Source: Litsea cubeba (taxonomy: Eukaryota > Streptophyta > Magnoliopsida > Laurales > Lauraceae). From it: 64,000 bases of DNA. Positions 46,025 to 58,000 of this stretch are shown here, piece after piece (the first letter of the stretch is position 1; every line of letters begins with the position of its first letter). The notes beneath the pieces were generated by a model. That model did not search any database. It was not told the DNA's origin and saw nothing but the letters and a program-made list of their open reading frames with translations. Where the stretch lies: contig CM022949.1 of NCBI GenBank assembly GCA_012931725.1, positions 3,693,934-3,757,933 on the forward strand, read 5' to 3'. Position numbers and translations under genes: made by a program.

Positions 46025-46033
46025 TTAATCTTA

Positions 46034-46790
46034 TATCAGGAAGAATGGCTCTTTGCACAGCCTCAGAGGGCAATATCTGTAACTTGGGCAATGATCTCTT
46101 GACGAATATCCTTTCTAGATTTGGGCCTATCATGGTTCATTCCATGTAGTTGTTTTGGAGAGTCTGAAGGGTGTCTCAATTACGACTACAATAATGCTTC
46201 CAAATTGGAAGTATGGATGCAAGATGACTAAAGGCAGCAACACTAGTAAATGGGTTTTCAAGCATAGTGTCAACCTTTTTGACATTGGATTCCCTGTTCC
46301 ATCAGTAGATACAGATCGCATAACTGAGGAGTGACTGGGTATCCTAGCTTTTCACCCAAATTTGGATGCTATCTTTCTTAGAAACAAAAGTGAATTCTTC
46401 TGCTATGATTTTAATAGCAGAAGATTGGAGAAATTTGTGAGCGACTATCCTTTAGTTACTGGTGATCTATTGTCATGGGCCTTCCCATTTTCCTAATGCC
46501 TATGCTCTCTGGCCAATGCACTCTGATGGATTTAGTGACAAAAATGGTGCGATTAATGAAATACTTTTTTTTTGTCTTCTTCTTTACATGTTTTTGTTCT
46601 TTTGTGTTTTGAAGGCATTTGTTTCATTCAACTTACTTTTCTATATGTTTGGTTCTTCTTCCTTTTCTTTGTTTTGGTATTTATATGCCTAGTTCTTTTC
46701 TTTTCCTAGGTATTTATATGCCTAGCTCTTTTTTTCTTCCCCTAATCAGTGCATCCATATATATATGGTTGAGTGAAATGAAGTGGAAAG
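46034..46790 (+). pseudogene. F-box pseudogene with large internal deletion
   Basis: The ATG at 46045 gives MALCTASEGNICNLGNDLLT then NILSRFG, the start of an F-box. The next recognisable piece is GESEGCLNYDYNNAS, which aligns to about residue 274 of the intact gene at 37940, so roughly 240 codons are missing. Then follow SKWVFKHSVNLFDIGF, an in-frame TGA before ILAFHPNLDAIFLRNKSEFF, and FPFS followed by a stop. Similarity continues through the 3' UTR to about 46790. A MULE separates it from its upstream leader. Dead relative of the 37940 gene. Confidence 0.85.
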
Positions 46791-46857
46791 GGGATAAAAC
46801 AAAGGAGCTCATTGGTGGCTACAAACTCTACTACACATGAAAGAATAACAATTAAAC

Positions 46858-47115
46858 TAGTGTAGAGGAAGATATATACATATCATTGGTGCTCATTGCG
46901 GACCAAGCACGATAAGATGAAATTGCAAATAAATAATTTTGGGAGGATATTGATGGTTTAATATAAGAACTTCCAACTAGTGAAAAGACTTTTCTAGAAG
47001 GGAACTTAAATGAGCATGTAGAAATGGATGGTAGATGGTCTGAGAGAGTGCATGGAGGACAATGGTTTTGAGAAAAGAATGAGTTAGGAGACAAGATCTT
47101 AGAATATACATTGGC
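46858..47115 (+). mobile_element. LINE endonuclease (EEP) fragment
   Basis: The translation FWEDIDGLI, ELPTSEKTFLEGNLNEHVEM, SERVHGGQWF, EKNELGDKILEYTLA matches the plant LINE endonuclease segment with GGDLNGHVG and RVHGGYGFGERN. Key residues have changed (GGDLN to EGNLN) and stops are present. Cut short at 47116 by an LTR-like sequence. Confidence 0.62.
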
Positions 47116-47116
47116 A

Positions 47117-47455
47117 CCTGTGACACGGCCCCAAATCTAATTAAGATTAAGAGATCGCGACGCGCACGGAGGCTAAATATTAAAATTTAATTCAAGCGCA
47201 TTTACCCATGGGATACCGCTATGTGAGGATTACCAGGCCCTCGGATCCACGAGGGATATCATGGCGGAAGCTTGTGCTAACCATTTCAATAAATAGACAT
47301 AATAAAATCATCTCATGGCATCATAAACTGATAACAGAAAGAAACTCATTTCTATAGATATTAACCTTTAAGTTTAGACAAAAGTAGTTTAATTAGATTC
47401 CTAGAATAGGCCTAATAAAACATTGGCCGATATATACAAAAACAAAAGACAAAAG
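47117..47455. mobile_element. Possible Gypsy-type LTR fragment
   Basis: Starts abruptly with TGTGACACGGCCCC, a form common at Gypsy LTR ends, at the break in the LINE fragment. It carries G/C-rich words (CGCGACGCGCACGG; GGATACCGCTATGTG) followed by AT-rich sequence. No second LTR, primer site or end was found. Confidence 0.35.
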
Positions 47456-47944
47456 ATATGATTCCCCAACAAAAAACCCAAAAGAAGATGCTTCGAACTC
47501 CGCAGCTTCCCATGCTTTACTCTACATCGTCAGCTGTCCACTCTCGTACAAACGACAGATCTTGTTGGACCGCCTCAATGTCCTGTTTGGGCACGAAGAG
47601 TAGTTCATTGCCTCTTACAACACCAAGTGTAGATCAAACAAGTATGCCCGAGATGTATCGAAAAAAATATATCATAGTTTGTAGAAATAAACAGAATATA
47701 AATAACTGGTTGATTATTTAGGAATTCATATAGCAGTCTGACTAGGCGTGTTAGTGCATCATGAATAGAAATAAATGAATCATAAATAACATATAACATG
47801 CTTCAGACAAAATGACAACCATGTCGCACAAATCCTCAGTATGGGTGCATCCGCTTGTCACATAGCGAGCAGGCAGGCAGTACCACAGAATTCCCTTGGA
47901 GTTTACGGTCGTTAGAAGAGAGAACCCAAGACCCTGATAGATTC

Positions 47945-48900
47945 GCAAAAGAGCATTAAAAAAAAAGATGAGTATTAGTTTCCTCTTGAGATGTACGGAT
48001 TTAGCATCTTGAAGCTAGGAACATCCCTTTCGATTTAGCCCAAGGGCCTTTCTATGTATTAGACGCCAGGTCATACATGCTATTCTGGGATGAACCCAAG
48101 AGTTCCAAACCAGGTCAGACTAGATGGCCATTGGAGATCCATGACGAATGAGATTCCAAGATGTTAAGGGAGAGAACTCACCATCCAGCTAGGTCGGAAG
48201 ATTAGTTGCGTTGGGTGCTATCGGAATTGAGTTGACACGTTGCATATGAACTCGGAGGACTAGGGGAATAGAATTGGGGATTCTCCATCTGACTTCTTTT
48301 ATGATGGCTGAGACCTTGGGAAAAGGGGAGAGATGGAGGTTTGAAAAAAGAGTTGCGATAGGATCATGATTGACCCATCCATCATGCCATAAGCTGATCC
48401 TAAAGCCATTACCCACCTTCCATTTGCTACCACCTTGAAGGATCAGAGAGGGCCCTAATCTACTTCCAAATGCAAGAACCTGCCTTTGTGGTTCTCAAGT
48501 GCGAATTAGCTGAGTTTTAGTAATAACGATAACTAAGCCAAGAAGCCTGCGGGAAAGAAGTAGTGACAACTGCCCAACCTAATTTAAGCATGCATCCATC
48601 ATTAACATCGCCTAGCCCACTGTCGGCTTTGGGGAGGCATACCTTATCCCAACAAACAAAAACACTTCTCGATTTGGTTTCGTCCACCGACTAAAGAAAG
48701 TTTCGCATTAGTTTTTCTTATGAGAAGGCAAGTTTTCTTTGGAATAGGAATGATAGGGGGGGGATGATGTTGTCCCTTGCATGACATTTCCAAATCCACT
48801 CATCCTTACCAGAGAATTTTGAAATGCTAAGGAGGTTGGTATTCTTAGAAATCCAAAGGATACGAATGAGTCCTTTTTTTAGGTGGATGGATTTTAGAAT
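47945..48900 (-). mobile_element. Degenerate LINE ORF2 fragment (zf-RVT region)
   Basis: On the minus strand, SVFVCWDKVCLPKADSGLG, DGCMLKLGWAVVTTSFPQAS, then VGNGFRISLWHDGWV and, after stops, WVHPRIACMTWRLIH give the order found downstream of the reverse transcriptase in plant LINEs. Many frameshifts. The RT core is not recognisable. Confidence 0.66.
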
Positions 48901-49139
48901 GCTAAGGGAAAAGCCATCATGTCATGGTCAAAAATTCCCGGCATGACTAGTTCTCCCCAGAAATCTTGCTAAAGAAATAAGGGCCTCAAATGTGGCCCAT
49001 TGGCTGGGCCATGTCCAAGGATAAAGGCAGACTTTTGTACCCAAAACTCCATCGTCACAATTTATAGACAATCTAATAATAAGTAATTTAAAATATACAA
49101 ACAAACTCAAGAGAACACAATACCAAATATTAAAAGTTG

Positions 49140-50195
49140 GAATTATTACAAAAAAGGCAAAATTAGCGAAAGGTCCCTATAGTGGATTGTATCCAGCCTC
49201 CAATCTAAGCAAAAACTTGTTAAGGCCTCTGGTCCACTCAGTTAGACTATTTGCAGCCAGAGGTCCCTACGTCCACATGATCACATTTTTCAGGACTAAT
49301 TTGCCATTTCAACCATTTTAGGCATAAAATCTTGAAAATTAAAAATTCAAATCTTATATTATCCCTCTTCTTCTGCAACGAGCCTAAGTTTGTTAGGGTT
49401 GGATTGCTCCAGAAAAGAACAGGAGATTGGTTCCGATCTTGAGGGGGCACGCTGATCGAGTTTCGTGTATAAATTCGAAACGAAGAAAGGGGTTCTCGGG
49501 TTTGCTGTTACGGAGAAGGAGACACACAGGGATCGATTGTTTGAAGGATTCCGAGTGTTTTCCGATCTCGGTTCTTGCGCTGCCAGTGTCGCCGGAGAAG
49601 GAGCACCATCAACGGTCGCCATAGGTTCTTCCGGGATCGCCACCGGACCCACATCTTTGCCGGACTTCCTTCCTGTCGTCGTTGAGATGACAGAGGAGTC
49701 GATCGGTGACTCTGTTGACACCATCACCGTCGTTGGTTCGCAACCGCTCTTCATTGGAGAAGAGTCCCAGCCGTCGTCGTGCCGTGGCCAGAGAGGAAGA
49801 AGAAGATCGCTTCAGCAGTTGCCACTTGCCACCATCGGTTCTGGTTGCAGAACCAGAACAGAACACGAAGAAGAAAGTGTACAGAACCGGGCCTGGCCCA
49901 AACCACAAAACCCAATGATCCTACTTTTACAAGTGGCGCATGGTGATGATCTTACTTTTACTGTACTAGCCATCTACTGTTAGCATGTGATGACTGAGGC
50001 ACGAATTCCAAATGGGGGATAGTGTATAGGTACATATGTGGAGTGTGGACCATCTAGTTGGATTTGGTATTGGCCCAACCAATTGATATGGGAAATCAGA
50101 AAATAAATAAGTGAACGAGACTAACACGGAGATGTGGACGAGGTCACGCTCCGCCGCATGGGCGGCGCCGGAAATTGGGTTTTTTGCCGGAAACA
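49140..50195. other. Unassigned region with a 49465-49983 ORF
   Basis: 49150-49270 has words such as AGCGAAAGGTCCCTATAGTG and CCAGAGGTCCCTACG, which recall transposon-end sequence, but no partner end was found. The plus-strand frame 49465-49983 (about 170 residues, Ser/Gly-rich, relatively GC-rich) matches no family I recognise, and opposite-strand frames are equally open. I do not call it a gene. It may be a captured or leader-like GC-rich piece. Confidence 0.35.
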
Positions 50196-50199
50196 CATC

Positions 50200-50970
50200 T
50201 TTTAGTAAGGAATTTACTGAGTTTTTATCAAATTTAGCTGAATTTTTTAAAATTTATCTGAATTCTGAACAAATCTATCTAAGTTTTTGGCTATTTATCT
50301 AAGTTCTGAAAAAAATTTATCTGAGTTCTAAATAAATTTATTTGAGTTTTTGGCAAATTTATTTAAATTTTTTAAAAAATATAGTTGAGTACTTGACAAA
50401 TTTATCTCCATGTTGAAGATTTTAACTGAGTGTTTGAATGGATATTTATGTATTTTTGCAAATTTATTTGTATTTTCTTATATCTATTTGTGTTTTTGAA
50501 TTTTATTTGTGTCTTTTGAAATTTATTTATATTTTTTTAAATAAATTTAATTGAGTTTTGACAAAAATCTTGAGTTTATGGCAAATTTTTCTGAAATTTG
50601 AAAAATTTATTTATCTTAGTTTTGGCAAATGTATTTGCATTTCTTTTAAATTTATTTACATTTTTTAATTTTATTTACGTATTTTGAATTTTATTTGTGT
50701 CTTTTGAAATTCATTTGCGTCTTTTAAAATTTATTTGCATTTTTTGAATTTTCTTTGGATCTTTTGAGATTTATTTGAGTCTATTAAAATTTATTTATAT
50801 TTTTAGAAATTTATTTGGATTTTTTGAAACTTATTTGCATCTTTTTAAATTTATCAGCGTTCTTTTGAAATTTTTTGCTTTTTTTAAATTTAATGCATTT
50901 TTTTAATTATTGCATTTTTGAAATTTATTTCCGTTATGTTGAAATTTATTTGTGTGTTTTTAGAATTTAT
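50200..50970. repeat. Degenerate tandem repeat of about 20 bp units
   Basis: Roughly thirty imperfect units of the kind AAATTTATTTGCATTTTTTG, with internal variants GAGTTTTTGGCAAATTTATT, ATTTGTGTCTTTTGAAATTT and ATTTGCGTCTTTTAAAATTT. Non-coding and AT-rich. Ends abruptly before ATTTAAAAATCTCATTAATG. Confidence 0.7.
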
Positions 50971-51320
50971 TTAAAAATCTCATTAATGAGATTCCATTAA
51001 TCATGACCAATTAAATGGTAGTTGGCCATTATTAATGGGATATTCCACCAATCATGGGATATGATTTAAAGAAGGAGATTTAACGGGAAAAACCCTCCTA
51101 AACAGCCTATTATTTAATTTGGCCCTAATAAAAAAACATTAGACAGATTGGGCCATGAATCCATGTTTCTTTTTTTTTTTTTTTTGATCTTTTAGCGCTA
51201 TAGTCGATATCGACTATCCATGTGTGTCTACTAAAGACCGAAACCCCTTTATTCCCCATTCGTCTTCTTCCTCTTTTCCCCGTTTTCCCTTTCATCTCTT
51301 CCTCTCTCTCTTCTTCTCTC

Positions 51321-51755
51321 TTGCTCTCTGCAACTGATCTCAAATCACAATCTTTGAGAAGGAGGAAGAAGGAAAGAGAAAGCTGGTAGGTGTGTGCAGA
51401 TGAGATGCACGGAGATGGAGGTGTGTGCAGGGGCTGTGAGGGCGGAGTGCAGCAGTGAAGGGGGAGGGGGAAGAGAAAAGAAGAGGAGGAAATAAAGAGA
51501 AAAAAAAGGAAAGAGAGGGAGAAGGAATAAAGAAAGAAAGGACGTGTGCATTGGCGTGGAGTGCAGTGGGTGGCAAAGGGCAGTGCAGGGAGAAAGGAGG
51601 AGAAGAAGAGGGGGAATGAAGAAAGAAAGAAAGGAAAAAGGAGGAGAGCCATCTCGGTGGGGTATGCAGGTGGGTGTGCGGTGGCCCATCACGGTTCATC
51701 TCCTTTATCTCATCTTCACCATCACAGGACGCAGACGGCAGGCCTCTCCCTCCTT
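51321..51755 (+). repeat. Left arm of a long TC/GA-rich inverted repeat
   Basis: About 435 bp (cttgctctctgcaactgatc to gacggcaggcctctccctc) that recurs inverted at 52406-52840. Includes AGATGAGATGCACGGAGATGG and GGTGTGTGCAGGGGCTGTGA-like words. Arms differ by scattered changes. ORFs on both strands are simple-sequence reading frames. Confidence 0.8.
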
Positions 51756-52405
51756 CTCATTTGTCCTCTCCGGCTAGCCAACCCACCGCTCCTTCATCCT
51801 TTGCATTTCCCTGCCATCAACCTCCATCTCACCCTATCCGTAGCCCTCACGCATCTCCCTTATCTCCACGCGGCCCATCATCATCTCTTCTTCATCTCCA
51901 TTTCCACGAGGAATGAAATGCAAGTTCGGAGTCCTTAAAACGATCATTTAACTGTATCCATATCAAGCTGGAGGGGTTTTCAAAATAAAGCCCTTAAGAG
52001 AAATAAGTAAGAAATTTGGAGAAGACCTAGAAGAGAAATACAGTGGAATCTTGTAAGAAATTTGGAGAAGCAATGAGCTATAAGTATGTGTTGGGGTAGT
52101 TTCCATGAAGGTGTTCGATGAAATGACGAAGAGAAAGGAGAATGAAATTTCATGCTCATTTCTCTTATTTTTCTCATGGGAAAGATGTCTGCTGCTGTTG
52201 TGGGCTTTGTCATTCATTGATTTTGCTCACCAGGAGATATTGGTGGAGAGGAATTAGAGAACATGGGTGGGGTTTTCATTCATTGATTTTGTAATTTTCA
52301 AACAGATTTCATGTATATATTTTTTGAAATGTAAGGTCAAGACAAAATGAGCTTGTAATGTTGTGAATGGTTTCTCCCTATTTTAGATGTTTGAAATGTG
52401 TTTGA
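51756..52405. other. Loop of the inverted repeat
   Basis: 650 bp of non-repetitive sequence with a duplicated word TAAGAAATTTGGAGAAG (52006-52022, 52058-52074). The plus-strand words near 52105-52140 translate KVFDEMTKRKEN, which resembles a PPR-type KVFDEMPxRN motif, so a captured gene piece is possible, but the match is only about a dozen residues. Confidence 0.4.
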
Positions 52406-52840
52406 GGGAGAGGTCTGCCGTCTACGTCCTAGGATGGTGAAGATGAGATAAAGGAGATGAGCCGTGATGGGCCACCGCACACCCACTTGCATACCCCACC
52501 GAGATGGCTCTCCTCCTTTTTCCTTTCTTTCTTTCTTTATTCCCCCTCTCCCCCTCTTCTTCTCCTTTCTCCCTGCACTGCCCTTTGCCACCCACTGCAC
52601 TCCACGCCAATGCACACGTCCTTTCTTTCTTTCTTCCTTCTCCCTCTCTTTCCTTTTTTTTATCTTTCTTTCCTCCTCTTCTTTTCTCTTTTCTCCCTCC
52701 TTCACTGCTGCACTCCGCCCTCACAGTCCCTGTGCACACCTCCATCTCCGTGCATCTCATCTGCACACACCCACCAACTTTCTCTTTCCTCCTTCCTCCT
52801 TCTCAAAGATTGTGATTTGAGATCAGTTGAAGAGAGCAAG
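52406..52840 (-). repeat. Right arm of the long inverted repeat
   Basis: Inverse copy of 51321-51755, ending gaagagagcaag exactly where an LTR-like TGTAAGG begins at 52841. The arm may originally have been longer and been interrupted there. Confidence 0.8.
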
Positions 52841-53339
52841 TGTAAGGTCTGTGACCTTACTAGGTCAGTTGGGCCAATATCAGGCCCTGACCCGTTTAAT
52901 TTGTTATTATTATCATTAATTGTATTTTAGATATTTAAGTGAGTTTAGATCATGAGCGAGTTTCTTTTAGCATTAGAATAGTTTCTGCGAAGTTTCGTTC
53001 GATTCCGAGTTCGTTTGATCATAGCAAGGGGGGTAGTTTGCAATTTAGGAAAAATTGAGTATTTTTCCAAAATATTCCAAACGTCGTGACTTTTGGGTTC
53101 GTTGGAAATGTCTCGTCGTTCTAATCATTTTTGTCTCTTGACTCATCGCGATCCGATGATCAGAAACCCTTCAAGTGATCCATTTTTTCACCGGACCCAC
53201 TTAAAGGGCAATTCAGTCTTTTTCCCTTTATCTTCTTGTTAAACAAGTTTAACCCTAATCACATTCTCATTTCTGCAACGAAAGAGAGAGCAGCAGCCCC
53301 GTTTCTATCTTCTTCCTTTCTCAAGCCAAAAGATCATTC
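52841..53339 (+). mobile_element. Probable Gypsy LTR, part 1 (interrupted by the Copia element)
   Basis: Starts TGTAAGGTCTGTGACC at the end of the inverted repeat. Its words TTTCGTTCGATTCCGAGTTC, CGTCGTGACTTTTGGGTTCG and CACCGGACCCACTTAAAGGG resemble Tekay/Del-type LTRs of plants. It stops at the Copia target site and resumes at 63603. The rest of the element lies beyond the right edge. Confidence 0.5.
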
Positions 53340-54946
53340 TGTTAGTGCCACATTCCTATGAGCACTTGTTTTTGTATTGTCAATTCCGTGTCGAAGAATC
53401 CAAGACCTTGCCACTCAGAATTTCTCAAAGAAGATTCAATTCAAAAGGTCTGTCAAAGCTTTTTGGAAGGCCCAGGTTTCGTCAAAGATCAACATCAAGA
53501 TGTGCCAACCAAGATCAGGTAATTGGGACCGAAACCATATGCCTTAGTGACTCTAAAAATCCTAGGCTAAATTATTATTTTGATTGGTTTTAGAAGATTT
53601 TTTTTGAGCTTATTTAAAACTCAAAAATGACCCCAGATTTCGGCCAACCAACCTCATGCGGTTAGAAGTTCACCCCATAAGTCCACCTGTCATAAGCATC
53701 CAACATGATCATAACACCAGGTCACATTGAGGCTTAGTAAGCATGAGTATGTATACAAAACTTAACAATAAATAATGTTTTATAAATTAATAAAGAAATA
53801 TGAAGATTTCAAAATCGGTGTGATTTTGATTACTTTAATATTTTTCTTACAAAAGTTCCCTCTTATTCATACTCATATAAGGCCTCACCAAACTTAAGAA
53901 TAAACAATGTTTTATAAATTATTAAAGAATTCTAAAATTGTCAAAGATCGGTGGGCTTTTGATTTCTTTAATATTTATTTTTACAAATGTTCCCTCTTAT
54001 TCATACTCATGTAAGGCCTCACCAAAGCAATGGTTTAGTAATGGTTTTTTTAACGTTGGAATAGTGCTCCTATTAGGTACACCCTACCTAACCATTTATG
54101 ACCGTTGTAAGTATCCGTTGGATTTTTTCTATAAATACATGAAGCCCATTTTCAACATTAAGGAGTCCAATTTTTGAAGAGCCTTTGTTCTAAATTCTTG
54201 TAAACCTTTCCCAAGCTCTAGCTTCTTCCAAACACACTTAGATTCTATCTTGAAAAATCCAAGGGCTTACTTAGGTCTAAGGAGTGTGCCTTGAGAAGCC
54301 AAATCTAGGGTATCCTAATCCATAAGGTTATCTCTCATTTCTACCCTAGAAATCAAAACCTCTACAACTTGGTTGTGCATCTCAATGGAGTTTCATCATC
54401 AACACCAAGCTAGCCGCAAGAGGTAAAAAGCTTCGATCACGGTCAAAAGCTTCCTCGAACACTTTCGATCTTCATCAAAGGCAAGTGCTCGCCCTCCATT
54501 TAAATTTATATCTTTGTGACAGTGGATTGAATCTGTGTGTGTCAACCACTCTAAAAATTGTGTGTGGGGATTAGATCTGTGTGATCGAACCTCAGTAACA
54601 AAATTGAGTTAGAATCAGTACTTGTGTAGTTTGATTCTTTATAGTGGAACCAAGGGACTGTGTGACCCTTGAGAGTGGATGTAGGTCTGTGTGACTGAAC
54701 CACTATAAATCTCTTGTGCCATTTTATCTCTTGTGCTTACTATCTTGTTTCAAATTAGAGTGTCTCTAATTATTTAAGCACACACACATTGAACTTATAA
54801 TTCAAACAAGTTATTTTGTTATGTGTGATTATTATTCCAAGTTGAGATTAAAATTGGGCTAGTAAGTTTAAAATTGGCATTAGAATTCCTTTTGTCCTAT
54901 TCACCCCCCCTCTAGGACTTATTCATTGAACCTAGTTGCACTTTCA
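53340..54946 (+). repeat. Copia 5' LTR (1607 bp)
   Basis: TG..CA ends. Within it are two tandem-like words (ttccctcttattcatactca and gtaaggcctcaccaaa) each occurring twice, and a CTATAAATACATG box at 54130 that may be the promoter of the element's RNA. Confidence 0.93.
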
Positions 54947-54948
54947 TT

Positions 54949-54960
54949 TGGTATCAGAGC
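54949..54960 (+). other. Copia primer-binding site
   Basis: TGGTATCAGAGC is complementary to the 3' end of initiator Met-tRNA and starts two bases after the 5' LTR. Confidence 0.92.
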
Positions 54961-55019
54961 AGGTTACTCCCTAAAGGTTTAACAACCCGGAGTAGATCTA
55001 CTTCTTTTTATTAGTGCCA

Positions 55020-58000
55020 ATGTCTAATCCAGAAGGTAGTGCTATAAACAGACCTCCATTGTTTGATGGTACAAACTATGCCTTTTGGAAAGCCCGAATG
55101 ACCGTCTTCATCAAATCTTTTAACGGAGATGTGTGGGATCCTGTAGAGGATGGATGGACTCCTCCTACAGTCACAGATAAAGATGGCACTGTCCAGCCTC
55201 TTGCAAAGGCAAAATGGACAGCTGATCATAAGGCACTGAGAGACAACAATGCAAAGGCATTGAATGCCATAACTTGTGCCATGAATGCTGAAGAGTACAA
55301 AAAGATTATGACATGTACTACAGCTAAACAAGCTTGGGATCTTCTGGAAACAAATTACAAAGGAACAACCATTGTCAAAAGAGCCAAGCTCCAAATGTTG
55401 ACTTCTCAATTCAAATCTTTAAGAATGAGGGAAGATGAAATGTTCGATGAATTTCGAACTAAGCTAATGGTAATTGTGAATGAGATGTGGTCACTTGGTG
55501 GACAAATTCCTGAAGGCAAAATTTGTAGCAAAATCCTTAGATCCCTTCCTGATAGATTTCACCCCAAAGTAACCTCTATAGAAGAATACAATGACCCAGA
55601 AACTATGAAAGTTGAAGAATTATCTGGTAATATTAGAACTTTTGAATTAAAGTTAAATAATGCTTCTAATAAATCCAAAGATAAGAAATCAATTGCTTTA
55701 AAAACCTCTCAATCAACTCAATCTAAAGGAGAATCAGATAATGATGAAGAAAGTGATAATGAAGATATTGCTCTTCTCACTAAGAAATTTATAAGACATT
55801 TTAAGAAAAAGAATTCAAATTTTAAATTCTTTAATAAAAATAAAAACAAAAGCATTTCTTCATCTAAGAGTCAAGAAAGAAAAGTCAAATGCTATAACTG
55901 TCAAAACTTGGACATATATCTTCTGAGTGTCCAATGTAAAGGAAGAAAAAGACACTTATGGCAACATGGGATGACTCATCTGAATCAGAGTCAGAATCAG
56001 ATGAATCACATCGAGATGAAACAGAAAACTACACTATTTTAATGGCTCGAAGTTTATGTGATCCATCAGTTGAGACATCTGAAAAATCTCATTTTGAGAA
56101 ATCTGAGGATGAATATAAAAATTCAGATATTGAAGAATTTGAAGAAGAACCAGAATCTGAATATGATGGCTCAGATAATGAAGGCAATGATGAAAATCTT
56201 CAAGAATCATATAATAGACTCTATGACGAGAGCTACAAGTTAATTAGTATCATAAGAAAACAAGAAGCAAGGGATAAAGTTTTAAAAGACAATGTTAAAA
56301 CCTTAACAGGTGAAATTAATATCTTAACCAATGATCTTAACGAAACCAACTCTAAATTTCAAATTGCCAGTGAACACATAAGAAATCATAAGAAAGAAGC
56401 TGATAATCTAAAAAAGTAATCACTAATTTAAAAAAGGAAGTCACCCATCTAATATGGTATAAAGAAAAATATGAGTATTCTTTTACTCATGAGGAAGAAA
56501 ATTTTGAAAAACTATTTAGAATGGGTAAATATCAAAGAGACAAAACTGGGCTGGGGTACAACAAAGAATCAAAATAAAACCCCAATGTCTCTACTAAATT
56601 TATAAAAGGAAATGTTTCCTCTATTAATCAAAACATTCCTAAAGTTATATATAATTCTTATGAAAGAGAAAGATATATCAAATATGACTGGAAAAAGGAA
56701 CCAATTAAAAAGAAAACAGGCAATTTATTTTCTCAAAAACTAAATGGATTGATGAAACAAATTTATCAGCTAAAAACTCAATTCTATAATCATTCTAAAA
56801 ATATTTTATCTGCAAAAAGGAACTCAAAGAGATCTTTTCTTCAATATGAGTTTCTAGGTCATAGAGGAACTTCTCACACACAAAGGTATATGTGGGTACC
56901 TAAAAGTCTACTTGTTCACACAGCTCTTAAAGCTAGAGACCAATCTGTATGGTTCCTAGATAGTGGGTGCTCTAGACACATGACTGGGGATAGAACACTC
57001 TTCTCCAAATTAAATAATTTTGATGGTGGAACTGTCACTTTTGGTGATGGTAATATTGCTAAAGTTATAGGAAAGGGTACTCTGAATGTTCCCAACTTGC
57101 CTAAAATAGAAGATGTTTTATGTGTTGATGGTTTGAAACATAACTTGCTTAGCATTTCATAAATTTTGTGATAAAAACCATGCTGTCTTCTTTACCAGTC
57201 ATGGTTGTGAGATTTTGAAAAATGGTAAAGTGATTCTAAGAGGTCTTAGAAATCAAGAAAACTGTTATGTTGTTAGTAATCACAAAGAAGCATCCAGTTC
57301 AGCCTGTTACATAGCTCATCTTGATGAAGCCCAACTATGGCATCAAAGGCTTGGACATGTGAACCATAGAGACTTGTCCAATTTAAACAAGTACGTAAAG
57401 GGCCTTCCAAAATTAGCAGGAAGTCAAAAACAATTTGTGGAGAGTGTCAAAAAGGTAAACAAATCAGAAACTCTCACAAAAAGACTAAGTCCTTAAAGAC
57501 TTCTAGATCCTTAGAGCTTCTCCATATGGACTTGGTTGGTCCAACAAAGAAAGAGAGTAGAGGTGGCAAAAAATACTTCCTTGTTATTGTTGATGATTAT
57601 TCCAGATTTACTTGGGTTGCATTCTTGAGGGAAAAATCTGATGCATATGTTGAATTCAAAAAGATTGTGAAAAGAATTCAAGTTGAAAAAGGAAGAGCAG
57701 TTGCTAGAATAAGAAGTGATCATGGTGGTGAATTTGAAAATACTAGATTTAAAAAATACTGTGATAAGTATGGAATTCACCATGAATTTTCTGCCCCTAA
57801 AACTCCTCAACAAAATGGTGTTGTTGAAAGAAAGAATCGGGTTTTACAAGAGATGGCCACAGTTATGCTTCATGGAAAGAAACTCCCTAGAGATCTATGG
57901 GCTGAAGCAGTAAATACAGCTTGTTACATCATAAACAGGGTTACTTGAGAACTGGCTTGAACAAAACTGCCTATGAATTATGGCATGAGAAAAAGCCAAA

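Noticed and set aside
49359..49983. Overlapping ORFs of 131 (-) and 172 (+) residues
   Set aside because: Both strands are open, composition is Ser/Arg-rich and no family is recognisable. Kept only as an unassigned region.
51125..52930. Several overlapping ORFs of 100-175 residues on both strands (Phe/Ser/Pro-rich or Lys/Glu/Arg-rich)
   Set aside because: They are reading frames through TC/GA-rich simple sequence in the inverted-repeat arms, mirrored on both strands and in the two arms. No domain or start context supports them.
53345..53593. 82-84 residue ORF repeated at 61994-62248
   Set aside because: It lies inside the two LTRs and is duplicated only because the LTR is; LTR starts are not coding in Copia elements.
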